This document shows, one piece after another, positions 60,547 through 64,000 of a DNA stretch of 64,000 nucleotides. Every line of letters starts with the position of its first letter. Within the stretch, counting starts at the first letter, position 1. This stretch comes from Acidobacteriota bacterium (GTDB taxonomy: Bacteria > Acidobacteriota > G020349885): contig CP070701.1 in assembly GCA_020349885.1 (NCBI GenBank), forward strand, positions 2,084,433-2,148,432, given 5' to 3'. Made by a program: the position numbers and the translations under genes. The notes below the pieces were generated by a model. The model did no database searches, was not told the origin of the DNA, and saw only the letters and a list, made by a program, of their open reading frames with translations.

Positions 60547-61539
60547 ATGAAGAAGCTCATCGTCCAGATTCCCTGCTATAACGAGGAGGAGCACATCGCG
60601 GCGGCTCTCGCGGACGTGCCGCGCGCGCTTCCGGGCGTCGACGTCGTCGAGACCCAGGTCATCGACGACGGAAGCTCCGACGGCACGGCCCGGGCGGCCC
60701 GCGAGAGCGGGGCGCACCACGTGGTGCTCCTGCCGCAGCACATGGGACTCGCCCACGCCTTCCTGGCGGGTGTCCACAACGCCCTGGGCCTCGGGGCCGA
60801 CGTCCTGGTCAACACCGACGCCGACCGCCCTTACTCCGGGCGCGACATCGAGCGCCTCGTGGCCCCCATCGTGCGCGGGGAGGCGCAGGTGGTGGTCGGC
60901 TGCCGCGACATCAGGAAAGTGCCTCACTTCTCGCCCCTCAAGCGGCTGCTCCAGCGCGTGGGCGCGTGGGTGGTGAACCGCGCCACGGGGCTTCGGCTTC
61001 CGGACGTCACGAGCGGCTTCCGGGCCTACGGCCGGGAGGCCATGCTTCGGATGAACGTTTTCTCCCACTATTCCTACACACTCGAGACGCTCATCCAGGC
61101 GGGCCGCCTGGGCCTGGCCGTGGCGCACATCATGGTCGAGCCCAACCCCGAGGTGCGCCCCTCGCGCCTGGCACGGAGCATCGCCCACTACGTCCTGCAG
61201 TCGGTCCTCATCATCCTGCGGGTCACGACCCTATATTATCCGCTGCGCGTTTTTCTGAGCCTGGGCGCGCTCTCGTTCGCCGCGGCCCTGGCCCTCGTGG
61301 GCCGCTACCTTTACTACTACACGCTCACCGGCGCCGTGGGCCACCTGCCGTCGCTTGCGCTCGCGGGCGTCCTCGTGGTGCTCGGCATCGTGCTCAGCGT
61401 CGGGGGCCTCCTCGCCGACCTGATGGCGGCGCAGCGCATGCTCCTGGAAGAAACCCTATACCGCGAGCGGCAGCGCCTCTACGCGCACGCACCATCCCGG
61501 CATGAAGTCGCCGGGCAAGCGGACTCCAGTGCCTCGTGA
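60547..61539 (+). CDS. Family 2 glycosyltransferase with C-terminal membrane helices
   Basis: 330 residues. GT-A fold: VQIPCYNEEEHIAAAL, VIDDGSSDGTARAA and VLVNTDADRPYSGRDIERL (DxD-like), then GLRLPDVTSGFRAYGREAM. Two membrane segments are at about 225-250 and 265-295. This resembles dolichol/undecaprenyl-phosphate mannose or glucose synthases (DPM1/ArnC-like) that charge a lipid carrier, which would fit a donor for GT-C enzymes such as the one at 23615. It overlaps the methyltransferase gene by 38 bases. Confidence 0.85.
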   Translation: MKKLIVQIPCYNEEEHIAAALADVPRALPGVDVVETQVIDDGSSDGTARAARESGAHHVVLLPQHMGLAHAFLAGVHNALGLGADVLVNTDADRPYSGRDIERLVAPIVRGEAQVVVGCRDIRKVPHFSPLKRLLQRVGAWVVNRATGLRLPDVTSGFRAYGREAMLRMNVFSHYSYTLETLIQAGRLGLAVAHIMVEPNPEVRPSRLARSIAHYVLQSVLIILRVTTLYYPLRVFLSLGALSFAAALALVGRYLYYYTLTGAVGHLPSLALAGVLVVLGIVLSVGGLLADLMAAQRMLLEETLYRERQRLYAHAPSRHEVAGQADSSAS

Positions 61540-62137
61540 CCGCGGGTTTCCGCCCGGCTACTACGACAAGCACCTCACCCGCAATCCCTTGGCGCGGTGG
61601 ATGCTCCGCGGGCATTACCGCACGATCGAGGAGTACGTGGAAAAAACGGGCGGCCGCCGCGTCCTCGAGATAGGCTGCAACCGTGGGGCCATCCTCGAGC
61701 GCATCGCGGGGGCGGCGGAATGGGTCGTCGGCTGCGACGTGGACGTGGATGCGCTCCGGCTGGGGCGGCGCCTGCTCGGGGAAGAGTCGCTTCTCGCCGG
61801 AGGCTCGGCGTTCTCGCTTCCCTTCCGGGAGGGCGCGTTCGACGTCATCGTCCTGTGCGAAATTCTGGAGCACCTGGACGCGCCGGAGGAAGCCCTCGAG
61901 GAGACGGCGCGCCTTCGACCCAAAGCGGTCATTCTGAGCGTCCCCAGGGAGCCGCTCTGGCGGGTGCTCAACATGGCGCGCGGCGCCTACTGGGGGTCCC
62001 TGGGCAATACGCCCGGCCACGTGCAGCACTTCTCGACGCGTGGATTCCTCCGCTTCGTCGAGCGCTATTTCCGCGTCCTGGAGGTGCGAACGCCGACGCC
62101 GTGGACCATGGTGCTCGCGGCGCCGCGTGGAGGGTGA
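61502..62137 (+). CDS. SAM-dependent methyltransferase
   Basis: 211 residues. RRVLEIGCNRGAILERIAG is motif I; VVGCDVDVDALRLG the acidic strand; GAFDVIVLCEILEHLDAPEE the methyltransferase-11 type motif IV. The start lies inside the 3' end of the glycosyltransferase gene. Together they look like part of a glycan- or lipid-modifying pathway; the target is unknown. Confidence 0.83.
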   Translation: MKSPGKRTPVPRDRGFPPGYYDKHLTRNPLARWMLRGHYRTIEEYVEKTGGRRVLEIGCNRGAILERIAGAAEWVVGCDVDVDALRLGRRLLGEESLLAGGSAFSLPFREGAFDVIVLCEILEHLDAPEEALEETARLRPKAVILSVPREPLWRVLNMARGAYWGSLGNTPGHVQHFSTRGFLRFVERYFRVLEVRTPTPWTMVLAAPRGG

Positions 62138-62144
62138 GCGGTTC

Positions 62145-63158
62145 ATGAAGAGATCGCTAAATATACTGTTTCTTATCTCCATTGTCGGCTGTAGCGAAAA
62201 GCCGGTTCAGGAACCGCTGGCGTCAGGTCACGTTCCGCCCAACTCAGTCGAGATTAATCAGTCTGTCCTGGGTGAAGAGTTACGGAAGGCACGTCTCAAA
62301 AGCCTTGAAGCCTGCCTGTGGCCAAAGGAAGGGGGCTTTAGAGATCCTCGTCTCGACTCTCGCTCTCGTTGCGATATTGTTCCAGCCGAGAAAGCAGCAT
62401 TTGATTTAGGAGAACTTGCTCTGCCGGTTTTGCAGAAAGCCCTTCTCGATGATGAGGTGAAGGAAAGGCAAGGATGGGCTGCTCGCATGATTGCAACAAT
62501 CGGCGGAGAGCAAGCTCGGCACATTCTTCAGAGTGTTTTCCAGGAATCAGGCGATCTGCTGGGCTTGCTCTGCTTCGCCATGTCCTCGACAGGAACAAAA
62601 GCGGATGAGCGCTTTTTGATTAATACAATCCAAAGTGAAGTTGACGTAGACAACTGGTGGGAGATCGATGCTGCAGCCCTATCGCTGGGAGTGCTGAGAT
62701 CCGAGGCTGCGAAAGAAGCACTCTCAGAGCTTGCAACCAAAGAAAAGAGAGGAATATTGTCAAGCACGGCTGCCCGCTCCCTAGAGTGGATAGAGAACGG
62801 GGAGTGGAATGTGCCTCAAATCGCCAATGCTAACGAGCGCGACGAGGTGATACTTTCTATGTTCCGTTGTGGAATTCCCCGGTCCGAGGAGAGCGAGGTT
62901 TTTTACGAAGAAGCCAACGACCGCATATGGAAGCGCTCTGATAGAGCATGGCAATTCGAACCAATCGATGCGGAGCATCCGCAGAGGGGCGCTCCCAAGC
63001 TTTACTTTAATGTGTTCATTACGCAGGATCGTGAGCGAGCACTTGCCAGAGTCGAGATCTATTTTGACATGATGAACGCTAGCGGTTTTCTCTACACCCT
63101 AAGGAAAAATGACGAGCAATGGAAGGTTTCGGGAATTCTTTTTGAGTGGATTTCATAG
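62145..63158 (+). CDS. Lipoprotein with HEAT-like repeats
   Basis: 337 residues from ATG 62145. A short signal with lipobox (LISIVGC) is followed by helical pairs resembling HEAT repeats (residues about 80-230: LALPVLQKALLDD, GWAARMIATIGGEQARHIL, AAALSLGVLRSEAAKEALSEL). The C-terminus (about 250-337) is a small alpha/beta domain (LYFNVFITQDRERALARVEI). GC content is far lower than in both neighbours, so it was probably acquired horizontally. No known function. Confidence 0.72.
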   Translation: MKRSLNILFLISIVGCSEKPVQEPLASGHVPPNSVEINQSVLGEELRKARLKSLEACLWPKEGGFRDPRLDSRSRCDIVPAEKAAFDLGELALPVLQKALLDDEVKERQGWAARMIATIGGEQARHILQSVFQESGDLLGLLCFAMSSTGTKADERFLINTIQSEVDVDNWWEIDAAALSLGVLRSEAAKEALSELATKEKRGILSSTAARSLEWIENGEWNVPQIANANERDEVILSMFRCGIPRSEESEVFYEEANDRIWKRSDRAWQFEPIDAEHPQRGAPKLYFNVFITQDRERALARVEIYFDMMNASGFLYTLRKNDEQWKVSGILFEWIS

Positions 63159-63255
63159 TCTTGCCTTCGGCGGAGGAGGAAATGGTGAAAGGCGAGCGGG
63201 CCGGCCTTCGCTACGGGCGCAGCGTTTCTTTGACGCCCGCCCCGCCGGGCATGGG

Positions 63256-64000
63256 CTAGGCCGCACCCTTCTCGATGACGCCGCCTCCCACGACCTCGTC
63301 GCCCACGTAGAACACGGCGGACTGGCCGGGGGCGGGCGCGCGCTGGGGCGTCTTGAACTCGACGAACGCCGAGCCGTCCCGGGGCGTCACGAGCGCCCGG
63401 GCGCCCGGATGATTGTAGCGGATGGCCACGTCGGCCTCGAGGGGCTTTTCGGCGGCGAAGCGGCGGAGCCAGTTCACGTTCGCGGCGCGGAAGGCCCGCC
63501 TGTAAAGGCGCTCCTCATGACCGACCGTCACCTCGTTTCTTTCGGCGTCAACGGAGAGCACGTACAGGGGCTCCGGGTGGGAAAGTCCCAGCCCCCGGCG
63601 CTGCCCCACGGTGTAGCGCCATACGCCGCGGTGTTGGCCGAGCACGTGCCCCTCCTCGTCGCGGACGACGCCGTGCGGGCCGTCGCCGTCTGAGGAGATT
63701 TCCCTTTCCAGAAAGCCCACGTAGTCGCTTCCGGCGAAGCAGATGTCCTGGCTCTCGGGCTTTTGGGCCACGGGAAGGTCGGCCTCGCGCGCGCAGGCGC
63801 GCACCTCCTCCTTGCTGAGTTCCCCTACGGGAAACACGGTTTTTTTCATTTGCTCTTGCCTGAGCGGGTAGAGGAAATAGGACTGGTCCTTGTCGGTGTC
63901 GCAGCCGCGCAGGAGGCGCCACTCGCGCTCCTCGCGGTCGAACGCGAGGCGCGCGTAGTGGCCCGTGGCTATCGTCGAGGCCCCGAGCGCGAGCGCCTTG
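63256..64000 (-). CDS. mnmA: tRNA-specific 2-thiouridylase MnmA (C-terminal part)
   Basis: 248 residues remain; the N-terminal ATP-binding part lies beyond the window edge. Seen are TIATGHYARLAF, KDQSYFLYPLRQEQ, the catalytic Cys in SQDICFAG, and YTVGQRRGLGL; the C-terminal beta-barrel follows. It thiolates U34 of Lys, Glu and Gln tRNAs using a persulfide from the TusA-E relay or IscS. The last codon is TAG at 63256-63258. Confidence 0.95.
   Translation of the reverse strand, partial: KALALGASTIATGHYARLAFDREEREWRLLRGCDTDKDQSYFLYPLRQEQMKKTVFPVGELSKEEVRACAREADLPVAQKPESQDICFAGSDYVGFLEREISSDGDGPHGVVRDEEGHVLGQHRGVWRYTVGQRRGLGLSHPEPLYVLSVDAERNEVTVGHEERLYRRAFRAANVNWLRRFAAEKPLEADVAIRYNHPGARALVTPRDGSAFVEFKTPQRAPAPGQSAVFYVGDEVVGGGVIEKGAA

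Overview
The window is a high-GC (mostly above 60% by eye) bacterial chromosome segment. It looks like a Gram-negative, diderm organism: it has lipoprotein signal peptides, a soluble lytic transglycosylase, a CtpA/YibQ-type pair, a LolD-like ATPase, UbiE/UbiX and many secreted TPR proteins. TPR-sulfatases, FecR/DUF6600 proteins, ankyrin and kinase genes, and fibronectin-ended repeat proteins recall uncultured Acidobacteriota or deltaproteobacterial lineages. No rRNA or tRNA is present, so placement stays open. No phage, CRISPR array or intact insertion sequence was seen.

Layout. 1-10 kb: a peroxiredoxin-like selenoprotein whose catalytic residue is encoded by an in-frame TGA followed by a bSECIS hairpin; then, on the minus strand, a kinase/M23/aminotransferase fusion, a MurU-like nucleotidyltransferase and a lytic transglycosylase; then a DUF151 nuclease, a TPR/cyclic-nucleotide-binding protein and peptide deformylase. 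10-17 kb: serS with an overlapping phosphatase, an HtrA protease, a repeat-bearing TPR protein and a TPR-sulfatase lipoprotein. 17-25 kb: a 1102-residue secreted repeat protein, an ECF sigma/anti-sigma pair, a repeat-rich intergenic region and a GT39-type glycosyltransferase. 26-31 kb: rpsF-rpsR-rplI followed by membrane proteins, a VanZ-like protein and a diguanylate cyclase. 31-43 kb: oxidoreductase, cmk, ankyrin protein, small membrane proteins, an FAD oxidase, and an overlapping operon of an S41 protein, a divergent polysaccharide deacetylase and a Ser/Thr kinase. 42-52 kb: ubiE-ubiX, TPR protein, thiS-thiG, a second sulfatase-like gene that seems to have landed at the 3' end of thiG, an ABC ATPase, argG-argH. 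52-64 kb: a FecR/DUF6600 protein, a complete assimilatory sulfate-to-cysteine operon (cysH-sat-cysK-sir/tusA), a glycosyltransferase/methyltransferase pair, a HEAT-like lipoprotein and the 3' part of mnmA.

Three things stand out. (1) The peroxiredoxin-like gene is a selenoprotein, and its true start lies upstream of the TGA. (2) The cysteine operon is preceded by a Cys-rich leader peptide, an intrinsic terminator and a candidate antiterminator pairing: the architecture of cysteine-responsive ribosome-mediated attenuation. (3) Intergenic regions carry a scattered class of short tandem arrays with a strict 7- or 9-base period. The word differs at each locus and several arrays form inverted pairs. 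They resemble cyanobacterial STRR heptamer repeats in form.

Genes are packed in operons with many ATGA/GTGA overlaps. Several -10 boxes lie only 7-9 bases before the start codon, which suggests leaderless transcripts. All calls are from reading the sequence; no database search was run.
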